33,996 nucleotides of DNA from Bacteroidales bacterium (GCA_003560165.1 PWJC01000148.1:1-33996), one strand, 5' to 3'; shown: positions 16,607-25,020, counted from the first letter of the stretch. The notes: generated by a model from the sequence alone, not told the origin. Program-made: numbers and translations.

Positions 16607-19600
16607 AGGCGTTTTCTCGTTTTGAGTTTATCTACCAGATACAAGTCGAGTCCGGGACGGATCGCGTAAATGCCTTCAAACTTCTCAATGACAACCCCCG
16701 CTCTCAGCAGGCCCTTCAATTCTGCCAGCACCTGATCGATCGGGGTTTCCAGGTTCCGGGCCAGTTTATCGGCCGACAAACGCCTGTTAACGATCAATTG
16801 CCTGACATAGAACATCTGTTCCTTTCCAAGGCGGTCGAACACATCAATGTCAGGCAGGCTGAGGCTTTCCATGACCAGGGTCTTGCCAGTTATTTTTTTT
16901 ACCGACGCCAGCCAGAGCATGGTGGCGGTACCAGGATTGCCATAGGAACGCTCAAACAAGGTGTTGAACAACCTGGCAAAGTCCCATGCGGTCATCCGGT
17001 CTTCTTCCCTGTTGTTGACCATCAGTTTCATGCCACCGGCATGGTGCCTCAGCAAGATCATTTTTTTGAGTTCACGGGCATCGAAGGGGTTGCAGTAAAC
17101 CGTAGTCAGGGCATAGCTTTTGATCCCGCACAACTGGTCAATCAGTTGAAGCGCATGGGTGTTCACGTTGATGATAAAAAGGCATTTATGGCCGAAACGG
17201 TCTATCAGATCCTGTATCAGGCGGACAACGGCATCTCCTCCCGGCCTGCGTTCCCACCACAGGCCCAGGTCCTGGATGATGATAACCTTTCCGGCAGGCA
17301 TGGCCCTGAACACATCGTCAAGGCTGGCATTCTGTGCATTCAGCGACTCCAGCAACTTGGAGGTGAACAGTTCCACATCGGCCGAACACCCCTGGGGTGC
17401 ACGCAGGGAATGGATCTGTTCGCGGCTAAACCTTTTCTCAGCCATTTTTTTTGACAGGCTCGACTTGCCCGAACTCCGCTCACCGGAGATGAGCAGCGCA
17501 CCGGGTATGCCGGCCTTAAAACGTGATATGGCCTGATCGCATTCGCTGATCTCCTCCGACATGCCCACCCAGAAGTCGTCGCCTGTTCCGGATTGCCCCG
17601 AAAAAAGTGAGAAATAATAAAACGGCAGGTCTTTGGTTACCCCGGGCCTGGGAGTCAGGGCATCCACAAAATCCAGCAGTTCCCTGTTCGAGTGGTGGCG
17701 GGCAAACTCTCCCTTTTCCACGTGGCTGATCCACAACTGACCTTCACTCTTTCTGTACAGCAGATCTACAAAACGTTTGCCGGTGGCCTCCCTGGCTTTT
17801 TCCCACTGTCTTCGAATCCGTCCGCCGAATTCTTTCTGATCGGCATTACGGGGCCGTTTCTTGACCGACATGCTGGTCTGGCCGATAATGGAGGAGGAAA
17901 GGGGCTCAAAGCCTTTGTTCAGTCCTGTTTCAAAACCCTTCTCCACCTCTGCCAACACCTCCCTGACGTGTTGCTTCTTCTCAACGATCTTTTTCCTGAA
18001 ATCGGTGATCAGCGCGATCTGCTGCTCCTGCCTGTGCGCCAGTTCGCCGGATTCGTCGTTTTTGCCCTCGTTGTCGAGGCTGAAATTAAGCAGCCGCACA
18101 AGGTCCCTGACCGAAGAAACGATGTCCTGCAGCCTGATCTCGGCACGCCGGGTTGTCTTGATCGACTGGTCGATGAGTTCGGCGCTGATATAATATTCGA
18201 TGGTTTTCCTGAAACTCACCACGATGCGGTCTGCCTCGGCAAAGGCCTCATCATGGATCTTTTCGCCCAACTGCCCGGGGCTTATCTCGAGGGTTTCGGG
18301 CATTTCTTTGACCACTCCCCCTATCTCAGCATAAAGCCCCTGATAGATTTCCGGCACGGGAACCCCTTTCAGGCCAGCGTGGTCAAGCCTCTCCGCCGCC
18401 GAAGGTGGCTGATGGCCCCTTGTTGAGATTTTTTCAGCAAATACATCAAACCTTTCGATTTGGCGAATCAGTTCCACCTCAAGGGTGGTGGCAAAATCGG
18501 CGTGATATTTCCTGATTTTGGCATGGAGCCTGCTTTTCAAAGCCAGGATGTGGAAATCGAGCATGACCTTGTTGACAAATAGCCCGAGATTCTTCTCCCA
18601 TAGGCCGGCAAACTGCCTGATATCTTCTGCCAGGGGAGGGTCTTCTTTAAAATAGGACGAAAAATTGCGACTGCTGATGTTCGCGCCGGTGCTTTCGAGG
18701 TAGTGACTGAATTGATGCAGCCTGCCCATCAGGCCTTCGTAAAGGCGGTTCCCAGCCTGGAAATAGAATTCCCGGTTCCCGGACTCGAGTACGCCTATTC
18801 TGGCGTTCAGGCGGTTGCGTTCCATTTTAATTCGCTCCAGGGCCTTTGAACTGCCTGAAGCATCGATGCGGATCTTTTCGATGAGCACATGCAATCCGGT
18901 CAGCATCTTTCTGACCTCCCCCATTTCAGAAAAGGAATGGAGGGCAAAGTCCCTCATCAGCTGATGCAAAAACTTCAACTGCTGATGGTAGAGGAAGTAG
19001 CGGGCAGAAGGGGTCACCCTCACCCTGTGTGTAACCGGTTTGCGGGTCAGGGTCGCCTCAATGATCCTGCGCACCTTATAAAGCTGGGTTCGGAAGCGAT
19101 CGTGCTTTTTTATACGGAGTTCACCGGGGGTAAGCTTGATGCGTAATTTCTCGGGCATGACATTGATCATGGCGCGCAACTCATCAAGAAAGGCCTCATT
19201 GGCGCCTTCCAAAACCTTCCTGTCATGTGCGATGCGCTCCTGCCTGATCAGCTCCACCAGCCGCTGCGAATAGAAGGAAAAGTCGTTGAGCAGCAAGAGC
19301 AGGGCCGAGGAGTGGTCGGCAGGGCTAACCTCATCGACGATCTTTTGCAATCTGCCCAATGTCCTGTCTGTCAATGTGCTGAGCGCTTCAAACAACTTTG
19401 AGTCCGATGTCCTTAGCCGGTCCAGGCCCTGTTCATAGTATTTCCGGGTAAACCGGCCGGCAGTCTGTCCGATGTTGTTTACCTCGCTGACAATGATCTC
19501 CCTGTCTGCAGGGATCGGTTGATTCAGCACTTCAGGATCGGGGCGTGTTTCGTCGGGCAAACCGGATTCGGGCTTATAAACCGGGGTTTCTGGCAGGCCG

Positions 19601-21816
19601 GCCTCTTCAAAGTTAGAGGAGGCTCCGATCAGCAGCGAAGTGCCGGCTGCATCCGTCAGGGCTTTGGCCCTTTCGATGCCGGCCGCTGCGTCCCTGGGGG
19701 TGATCTCGGGCAATTCCATGATGGTCAGATCGGCATCCCGCGATTCGGCAGCGATGATCTTTTCCTGGGGCAACTGCTCAACCCCATTGTTGATAACCTT
19801 TACCTCCGCCTGCATCCGGTTGTTGTCGAGAAGCTGCCTGACCAGGCTGTAAAGGGTGTCGGTGCGGGAGTTGTCGTTATTGATGATCAGTATCCTTAGC
19901 TCTGCCGTACGCCACTCGTGGCTGGATGTCAAAAAGCGCAACAGGGCCAGCGCAAGGGTAAGGCTGCGTCCATGACCCTTCCACCAGAGATTGATCTGTC
20001 GATAGTTGCCAAAACCCTTTTCCTTGTCGTAGCTCAAAAAAAGCCTGTTATAGTCCTGCCTTTTCAGATTGGCAAGCAGTGTGGAAAATTTTTCGGGATG
20101 CCGGGTGTTTCTGGCCCATCCCATGAGCACGGTATTAGGCTCAAACCCCGAAAACCCGTACACCCTCGATATGATATCGATGCCTTCGTAAATGTCTCTG
20201 CACAGGTGTTTCCTGGTAAAGGGCTCACTTCCGTTCTCTCTGCTGCCAGAGGGCATCGCCTGCTTCAGGCCGAAGAGTATGTCGCCCCCGGGCTGCTCGG
20301 TGAGTTCAAAATTGGTGAACACCCCCATTTTGCCCACCAGGGCCTTGCCCATGGCAACCAGATGGGGCCTGTGCTTTTCCCCCCCGCTAAACAGCATCAC
20401 GTTCGGACGCCAGTTTCGGCTCAGTTTACTTACCCGGTTGAGTTTGGCCAGACCAGTCTTTACCAGCGAAGACCAAACCCCCGACCAGGTATCGCCGGTT
20501 TGCAGGGTCAGCTCTTTTTTCTTCAGGTACAAAAACAGGGCAAACAACAAAACGGCAGCCACAATAAGGGCCAGAATATCCAGCTGTATCATCACCACGA
20601 TACAGGCAAGGGCCCCGACTATTCCCACCACGGGATGAATTCGGAAGGAAGGCCTGAAATCACTGCCGGCCCAGCTTTCGATCACATAGGTGATGTTCAG
20701 AAATCCATAGGTGATGATGAAAAAGATCGACACGATGCGTGCGATCACGTTCAGTTCGCCGATCAGTATGCCGGCCAGAGCAATCAAAAAGGTAATGATC
20801 AGTGCGTTGCGGGGTTCTTTCGAGGCCCCATAGCCTTTGGAAAAAAAGCCCGGCAGGATGCGGTCGATGGCCACTGCCTGCAATATGCGGGGGGCCCCGA
20901 GTATGCTGCCAAGGGCCGAAGAGAGGGTGGCGGCAAATACCCCGGCCGCCACAAGCTGCGGAACCCACGAGATAGTGAACAGCACCCCGGGATCGCCCAG
21001 CAACAGCTCTCTGTCAACGGTATAGGAAAAGAACAGGGCCAGGACAGTGTATATCAGTAAGCCAACCAATATGGCCATCATGGTGCCCAGCGGAATATCC
21101 CTGCGGGGGTTTTTCAGATCGCCCGACATGCTCACCCCGGTGTTGAACCCGGTAACTGCCGGAAAGAAAATGGCAAAAAGAACAATCCATGGCAATGCCC
21201 CCGAGGATGGCAGCCATGTGGGCTGAACCGGGGTGTAGGCATGATCGCCAATAAAAACAGACAATAGCGACAATGCCAGGGCGGCCATGATCAGGAATTG
21301 TATCCGGATGGCAAGAGAAGTGCTGATAAAGGTCACCGCAGCAACCAGCAGCAGGGTAATGGACCCGGTGATCCGTATCGATTGCAGGCTGAGGCCAAAC
21401 CCAAAATAGGACAAAAAGCTTTCGGCAAAACCGATCAGGTACAAGCTGATGCTGAATGAAAAAGCCATGAAAAGGGCAATTCCGAGGGTGCCCCCGATGG
21501 GCAGCCCGAGGCTGCGGGAGATCATGTAGTACGCCCCCCCTTTTTCCACTCGCTTGTCGGTGGCCAGCGAAGATATGCTCAAACCGGTGCTGATCGAAAT
21601 AATATGGGCTACCAGAATGATCCCCAGAGTGGCCCAAAGCCCTGCCTGCCCAACGATCCAGGGCAGGCGCAAAAACATGATCACACCAAGGATTGCCAGC
21701 AACGAGGGCGTAAACACCCCGCTGAAGGCACCGAATTTTTTAGCTTTTCCCACGGCATCCTGTTTTTTTCGACGGGCCGCAGCACAGGGGTCGGCTCTGC
21801 AGCTGCCCGCAGACAA
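16603..21816 (-). CDS. SLC12-like cation-chloride cotransporter fused to helical region, P-loop NTPase and winged helix
   Basis: A 1737-residue single frame. Residues about 27-432 match the cation-chloride cotransporter core of 12 helices: KFGAFSGVF, GVIMFLRLPWIVGQAG (TM1), KGGAYYMISRSLG, SLYLIGFAES (Tyr126 at the K+ site position), and TLSSALGS (Ser299/Ser300, as in Na+-coupled members). Residues about 465-740 match the SLC12 cytoplasmic domain (NWRPNVMLFSGGEKHRPHL). About 775-1350 is long, charged and helical, with no family I recognise. About 1425-1640 is a P-loop NTPase: Walker A GERSSGKS (1445-1452), Walker B VIIIQDLGLWWE (Asp1516). About 1660-1725 looks like a winged helix. It starts at TTG (21816), just after a TATCTTTG box; a GTG at 21753 is an alternative. 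The stop overlaps the MscS-like ATG. A regulatory NTPase for ion cotransport is inferred. Confidence 0.88.
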   Translation of the reverse strand: MSAGSCRADPCAAARRKKQDAVGKAKKFGAFSGVFTPSLLAILGVIMFLRLPWIVGQAGLWATLGIILVAHIISISTGLSISSLATDKRVEKGGAYYMISRSLGLPIGGTLGIALFMAFSFSISLYLIGFAESFLSYFGFGLSLQSIRITGSITLLLVAAVTFISTSLAIRIQFLIMAALALSLLSVFIGDHAYTPVQPTWLPSSGALPWIVLFAIFFPAVTGFNTGVSMSGDLKNPRRDIPLGTMMAILVGLLIYTVLALFFSYTVDRELLLGDPGVLFTISWVPQLVAAGVFAATLSSALGSILGAPRILQAVAIDRILPGFFSKGYGASKEPRNALIITFLIALAGILIGELNVIARIVSIFFIITYGFLNITYVIESWAGSDFRPSFRIHPVVGIVGALACIVVMIQLDILALIVAAVLLFALFLYLKKKELTLQTGDTWSGVWSSLVKTGLAKLNRVSKLSRNWRPNVMLFSGGEKHRPHLVAMGKALVGKMGVFTNFELTEQPGGDILFGLKQAMPSGSRENGSEPFTRKHLCRDIYEGIDIISRVYGFSGFEPNTVLMGWARNTRHPEKFSTLLANLKRQDYNRLFLSYDKEKGFGNYRQINLWWKGHGRSLTLALALLRFLTSSHEWRTAELRILIINNDNSRTDTLYSLVRQLLDNNRMQAEVKVINNGVEQLPQEKIIAAESRDADLTIMELPEITPRDAAAGIERAKALTDAAGTSLLIGASSNFEEAGLPETPVYKPESGLPDETRPDPEVLNQPIPADREIIVSEVNNIGQTAGRFTRKYYEQGLDRLRTSDSKLFEALSTLTDRTLGRLQKIVDEVSPADHSSALLLLLNDFSFYSQRLVELIRQERIAHDRKVLEGANEAFLDELRAMINVMPEKLRIKLTPGELRIKKHDRFRTQLYKVRRIIEATLTRKPVTHRVRVTPSARYFLYHQQLKFLHQLMRDFALHSFSEMGEVRKMLTGLHVLIEKIRIDASGSSKALERIKMERNRLNARIGVLESGNREFYFQAGNRLYEGLMGRLHQFSHYLESTGANISSRNFSSYFKEDPPLAEDIRQFAGLWEKNLGLFVNKVMLDFHILALKSRLHAKIRKYHADFATTLEVELIRQIERFDVFAEKISTRGHQPPSAAERLDHAGLKGVPVPEIYQGLYAEIGGVVKEMPETLEISPGQLGEKIHDEAFAEADRIVVSFRKTIEYYISAELIDQSIKTTRRAEIRLQDIVSSVRDLVRLLNFSLDNEGKNDESGELAHRQEQQIALITDFRKKIVEKKQHVREVLAEVEKGFETGLNKGFEPLSSSIIGQTSMSVKKRPRNADQKEFGGRIRRQWEKAREATGKRFVDLLYRKSEGQLWISHVEKGEFARHHSNRELLDFVDALTPRPGVTKDLPFYYFSLFSGQSGTGDDFWVGMSEEISECDQAISRFKAGIPGALLISGERSSGKSSLSKKMAEKRFSREQIHSLRAPQGCSADVELFTSKLLESLNAQNASLDDVFRAMPAGKVIIIQDLGLWWERRPGGDAVVRLIQDLIDRFGHKCLFIINVNTHALQLIDQLCGIKSYALTTVYCNPFDARELKKMILLRHHAGGMKLMVNNREEDRMTAWDFARLFNTLFERSYGNPGTATMLWLASVKKITGKTLVMESLSLPDIDVFDRLGKEQMFYVRQLIVNRRLSADKLARNLETPIDQVLAELKGLLRAGVVIEKFEGIYAIRPGLDLYLVDKLKTRKRL

Positions 21817-21829
21817 GAACTACAAGAAC

Positions 21830-21837
21830 CAAAGATA
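21830..21837 (-). promoter_or_regulatory. Bacteroidota -7 box, TATCTTTG, for the cotransporter operon
   Basis: An exact TAnnTTTG on the minus strand. Transcription would start near 21824, only some eight bases before the TTG start at 21816. No TTG at 19-20 bases upstream was seen. Confidence 0.5.
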
Positions 21838-21862
21838 AACTAATTTACAATATGGCGTTCGT

Positions 21863-21886
21863 CCGGCCAGGCGGGGCAATGGCCGG
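21863..21886. promoter_or_regulatory. Inverted repeat CCGGCC-N12-GGCCGG between divergent promoters
   Basis: A perfect six-base inverted repeat lies between the opposed -7 boxes of the cotransporter operon (21830-21837) and the large MscS gene (21901-21908). Its position could allow one regulator to control both transcripts. A role is inferred from placement only. Confidence 0.4.
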
Positions 21887-21900
21887 GCAGATAAAATATG

Positions 21901-21908
21901 TATTTTTG
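21901..21908 (+). promoter_or_regulatory. Bacteroidota -7 box, TATTTTTG, for the large MscS gene
   Basis: An exact TAnnTTTG ending 29 bases before the ATG at 21938. It predicts a leader of about 24 bases. No clear -33 element was seen. Confidence 0.5.
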
Positions 21909-21937
21909 AACACCAAACCCGGCAAAAACCACAAGAC

Positions 21938-23584
21938 ATGAAAAAGCTCCTGACGCTGACCGTATTTTTCCTGACCGGGCTGCTGCTGCCCCGGCATTCG
22001 CCTGCCCTCACCAACCAGCCAGCACCGCCACCACTCAACACCGAGCAGGAAAGCGCTGACCTGTCTACCCCCAGGAGGGCATTGCATACCCACCTGTACT
22101 TTTTGCAACCCCAGAGCTATGAGCCCCACAAGGCCGCCCAGGCCTTCAGGCACCCTGGGGTAAGCCTGGAAGAGGCTGCAGAATCGGCCATCCGGCTCAA
22201 ACAGGTATTTGACGGCAGGGGGTTGTTTATCGACGTGGAAGGGGCGCCGGATGAGCCGGATCATTTCGACACCCTCCGCCAGGAAAACATCTATGTGCCT
22301 GCCAAACCCCTGCCCGAAATATACCTCAGCAAACGCAACGGATTCTGGATGTACAGCCAGGAAAGCATCCGCGCGATCGACCGTTTGCACAGGGAGATCT
22401 ATCCTTTCGGTCCCGACCTGCTGATCGACCTCATACCCGCGGTCGGCAGCCGCACTTTTATGGGGCTTTACCTCTGGCAGCATCTGGGGATACTGCTGCT
22501 GATACTGCTGAGTTTTCTGCTGCACAAACTGCTTACGTTTATGTTCAGCAAGATGCTATATAAGGGAGCAAACCGCATGGGCTACGACCGCCTGGTGCGG
22601 CCCTATCTCCTTCCGGTGGCCAGACCGCTTAGCCTTTTCATGGTGTTTGTGTTCGTCATGGTGATGTTTCCGCTGCTGCAACTGCCAGTCGAAATGGGGA
22701 GGTATTTCGTATTTGCCTTCCGTGCCATCCTGCCATTTTTCGCCACCCTGGTGTTCTACAAGCTGGTGGATGTATTTGCCCTCTATCTCGAAAAGCTGGC
22801 CGGACAAAAGGAATCCAGCCTCGAAAACCATGTCGTTCCCCTTATACGGAAGGTATTGCATGTATTCGTCGTCCTTGTTGGCGGATTGTTCATTCTGGCA
22901 AATCTGGATGTCAATATCACCGCCCTGCTGGCGGGTCTGTCCATAGGCGGGTTGGCCCTGGCCCTGGCCGCCCAGGACACCCTGAAAAACTTCTTTGGTT
23001 CCCTGATGATATTTGTCGACAAGCCCTTCTCGGTCGGGCACTGGATCAGCAGCGGGGAAGTCGACGGCACGGTAGAGGAGGTCGGTTTCCGCTCAACCCG
23101 CATCCGCACATTCCGCAACTCCCTGACCTATATACCCAACGGGAAACTCGCCGATTCGACCATCGACAACCACGGCCTCAGACAATTCAGGCGTTTCTTT
23201 ATGCACATTTCCGTCACCTACGACACCCCCCCCGACCTCATCGAGGTCTTTGTCAAGGGCCTGCGGCGGATCGTGGAATCCCACCCCCTGACCCGGAAGG
23301 ATTTCTATATTGTCGAGTTCAACGAAATGGGCAACTTTTCGCTCAACATCATGTTCTATATCTTTTTTGCCGTCCCCACCTGGCCCGAAGAGCTGCGCGC
23401 CCGCCATGAGGTGCTCATTGAGATCGTCCGTCTGGCCGAAAAGCTGGGGGTACGCTTTGCCTTTCCCACCAGCACCCTGCATATGGAGAATTTTCCGGGG
23501 AAGCACAGCCTGACCCCACGGTACGACTTAAACATGGAGGATTTCAAACAGGTGATGGACGAGTATTTCGAAGCCAAAGCCTGA
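21938..23584 (+). CDS. MscS-family mechanosensitive ion channel with periplasmic N-terminal domain
   Basis: A 548-residue inner-membrane channel. An N-terminal signal sequence (MKKLLTLTVFFLTGLLLP) leads into an extracytoplasmic domain (about 25-170), then about four membrane helices (about 175-205, 225-245, 255-280, 300-335). The pore-lining region GLSIGGLALALAAQDTLKNFFGSLMIFVDKP (about 330-362) has the Gly/Ala packing pattern of MscS TM3. It is followed by the beta domain (VDGTVEEVGFRSTRIRTFRNSLTYIPNGKLADSTIDN) and the C-terminal alpha-beta domain. Expected role: opening under membrane tension to release solutes in hypo-osmotic shock. It is divergent from the cotransporter/MscS-like operon. 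Confidence 0.94.
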   Translation: MKKLLTLTVFFLTGLLLPRHSPALTNQPAPPPLNTEQESADLSTPRRALHTHLYFLQPQSYEPHKAAQAFRHPGVSLEEAAESAIRLKQVFDGRGLFIDVEGAPDEPDHFDTLRQENIYVPAKPLPEIYLSKRNGFWMYSQESIRAIDRLHREIYPFGPDLLIDLIPAVGSRTFMGLYLWQHLGILLLILLSFLLHKLLTFMFSKMLYKGANRMGYDRLVRPYLLPVARPLSLFMVFVFVMVMFPLLQLPVEMGRYFVFAFRAILPFFATLVFYKLVDVFALYLEKLAGQKESSLENHVVPLIRKVLHVFVVLVGGLFILANLDVNITALLAGLSIGGLALALAAQDTLKNFFGSLMIFVDKPFSVGHWISSGEVDGTVEEVGFRSTRIRTFRNSLTYIPNGKLADSTIDNHGLRQFRRFFMHISVTYDTPPDLIEVFVKGLRRIVESHPLTRKDFYIVEFNEMGNFSLNIMFYIFFAVPTWPEELRARHEVLIEIVRLAEKLGVRFAFPTSTLHMENFPGKHSLTPRYDLNMEDFKQVMDEYFEAKA

Positions 23585-23602
23585 GCAGTTTCTGCCGAAA
23601 AT

Positions 23603-23632
23603 AAAAAAAAAAAAGGGGCAGTTACCCGCCCC
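23603..23632 (-). terminator. Intrinsic terminator of the encapsulin operon
   Basis: On the minus strand, a GGGGC/GCCCC stem with an 8-base loop (23615-23632) is followed directly by 12 T residues (the A-run at 23603-23614). It lies 24 bases past the encapsulin stop. The plus strand has only three T after the stem, so it acts mainly for the minus-strand operon. Confidence 0.88.
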
Positions 23633-23656
23633 CTTTCGCAAAGCCACTGTTTCCGT

Positions 23657-24448
23657 TTATTTCAAAACCAGGACTGCGGCCGGGTCGATCACCTGGAAAG
23701 TGAACGACTCTGTAAAGTACAACTGGACGGTTTTATTGTTGTGCGACTCATATCCGATGGAGATGTCCTGTCCCAACACCAGGCGGAAGTCCCCGCCCCG
23801 TTCCGAAACCATGTAGGCATCCTTGATGTAGGGGGCCATGATGATGCTGCCGCCCAACAGGTTCTCCAGTTGCTTGCGCAGGGGGTAACCCCTGACAAAA
23901 GAGTTCACCCTCTGCCATTTTTCGGTATTCAGCACCAGGGAATAGGGTCCTTCGACCGAAGCGGTTTTCATTTTTGATACGGCCGTTGAAACCGCTCCCA
24001 GGATCTCCTCCCCCTCTTCGGGAAAGGGGATCGCGGCATAATCGGAGCTGTTTTTCAGGCCTGCGATGTTGGCCTGTTTAAAGCCTTCATAAATGGCCCT
24101 TTCCTCAAATCTGGCGATTTCCCGTGCCGCATCCTCCAGGGCATCCAGGTCGATGTCCTCGGCTCCGCGGACCACATTGTCCAGTTCCCAGATATTGAGC
24201 TCAAAAGGCACCCTGGCCTCCACAAGCGGCAATACCCGGAAGGTGCCGAACTTTACAGGTCCTTTCTGATTTGCCGGAACATCGATGCGGCCCGTCGAAA
24301 GGGCGGCATAATCCCATCCTCTGGGACCTTCCACATCCAGGAACTTCCTGGCCGATAGCACAGACGACAGGACATCCACAGCCGTTTCATTGATTTCTTC
24401 CCATGCTTCCTTTGAGATGGGTGCCAGCGATTTTCTTAAAATATCCAT
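23657..24448 (-). CDS. Family 1 encapsulin shell protein
   Basis: A 263-residue HK97-fold shell protein. Family 1 members of this size form a 60-subunit T=1 nanocompartment of about 24 nm in the cytoplasm. The N-terminus MDILRKSLAPISKEAWEEINE and the segments DVEGPRGWDYAALSTGR, ELNIWELDNVVRGAEDIDLDALEDAA, FEERAIYEGF and the C-terminal QLYFTESFTFQVIDPAAVLVL are all typical, and length matches Thermotoga-type shells. The ATG at 24448 is preceded by a strong AAAGGAGG site. It follows the encapsulated ferritin gene after 12 bases in the same operon, so iron storage is the expected role. Confidence 0.96.
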   Translation of the reverse strand: MDILRKSLAPISKEAWEEINETAVDVLSSVLSARKFLDVEGPRGWDYAALSTGRIDVPANQKGPVKFGTFRVLPLVEARVPFELNIWELDNVVRGAEDIDLDALEDAAREIARFEERAIYEGFKQANIAGLKNSSDYAAIPFPEEGEEILGAVSTAVSKMKTASVEGPYSLVLNTEKWQRVNSFVRGYPLRKQLENLLGGSIIMAPYIKDAYMVSERGGDFRLVLGQDISIGYESHNNKTVQLYFTESFTFQVIDPAAVLVLK

Positions 24449-24454
24449 GGTTTT

Positions 24455-24462
24455 CCTCCTTT
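24455..24462 (-). promoter_or_regulatory. Strong Shine-Dalgarno AAAGGAGG for encapsulin
   Basis: A near-perfect anti-16S match six bases before the encapsulin ATG, overlapping the TAA stop of the ferritin-like gene. It stands out because most genes here have weak or no such site. It may serve to translate shell protein in excess over cargo. Confidence 0.75.
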
Positions 24463-24835
24463 ATTTTTTGATTTTTCCAATATCCAGTGAATCTCCACCC
24501 TTAGCGGGAACTGATCCGCCATGACCCCCGTCATGATCACCCTGATCGTGGCCATGGACTCCCATGATATCGCCTTCCTTGAACAGCCAGTGACGCAATT
24601 CTTCGTCCCAGCCAGGCATGTTCCGCCTGAGCCACTCCAGGGTCATGCAGGCGTGTTCTATCTCCTCATCGCGGTTGTGGGCCATGATAGCGGCCAGTTC
24701 CGGATCGCCGGAGGTGACCACGCGCTGGTGATACCAGTCGACGGCCTCAATCTCTTCCTTTAAACTGTTCAGGGCACGTGAAAAATTGCGGGCCTCCTGT
24801 GATAACTCTCCTACTGGTTCGTGGTAATTTGACAT
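24461..24835 (-). CDS. Encapsulated ferritin-like cargo protein (EncFtn)
   Basis: A 124-residue two-helix ferritin-like protein, a ferroxidase that oxidises Fe(II) inside the encapsulin shell. Against the Rhodospirillum rubrum numbering I recall, every key residue is found with a constant offset of four: Glu28, Trp34, Tyr35, Glu58 and His61 (ferroxidase centre), plus Glu27 and Glu30 (entry site). A Gly/His/Asp-rich linker (about 92-107) leads to the tail SLDIGKIKK, which resembles the C-terminal cargo-loading peptide of encapsulin clients (SLxIGxLK-like). It is the first gene of the operon, 12 bases before the shell gene, with a promoter at 24946-24977. Confidence 0.95.
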   Translation of the reverse strand: MSNYHEPVGELSQEARNFSRALNSLKEEIEAVDWYHQRVVTSGDPELAAIMAHNRDEEIEHACMTLEWLRRNMPGWDEELRHWLFKEGDIMGVHGHDQGDHDGGHGGSVPAKGGDSLDIGKIKK

Positions 24836-24945
24836 AATATTTCGTTTTTAATGATTGAATTATTGATGGATTATACTTACGGAGGCTGTAGCTCCATGCT
24901 GTCGCCTTCGAATGTTTCTGTGGTTTGCAGGGGATGCAGACAAAG

Positions 24946-24977
24946 CAAATATAGTGAATTTGAGTAAATGATCCAAA
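24946..24977 (-). promoter_or_regulatory. Sigma-ABfr-type promoter of the encapsulin operon
   Basis: On the minus strand, TTTG (24977-24974), 20 bases, then TATATTTG (24953-24946). Both elements match the phylum consensus. Transcription would start near 24940, giving a leader of about 105 bases before the EncFtn ATG, with a small GGAG/CTCC hairpin in it. No Fur-type operator was recognised. Confidence 0.7.
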
Positions 24978-24990
24978 CAGCTCCGGGGGG

Positions 24991-25020
24991 TTGATCGTTA
25001 AGCAACTTATCTTAAATTTG
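24991..25020 (+). promoter_or_regulatory. Sigma-ABfr-type promoter of the metallopeptidase gene
   Basis: TTG (24991-24993), 19 bases, then TAAATTTG (25013-25020). Transcription would start near 25026, about 18 bases before the ATG. It stands back to back with the encapsulin promoter, only 13 bases separating the two -33 elements. Confidence 0.68.

Noticed and set aside
16603-21816. Two adjacent genes joined by a sequencing error
   Set aside because: The frame is uninterrupted for 1737 codons, composition is even, and no internal start with a ribosome site stands out near the domain borders. It remains worth checking in reads.
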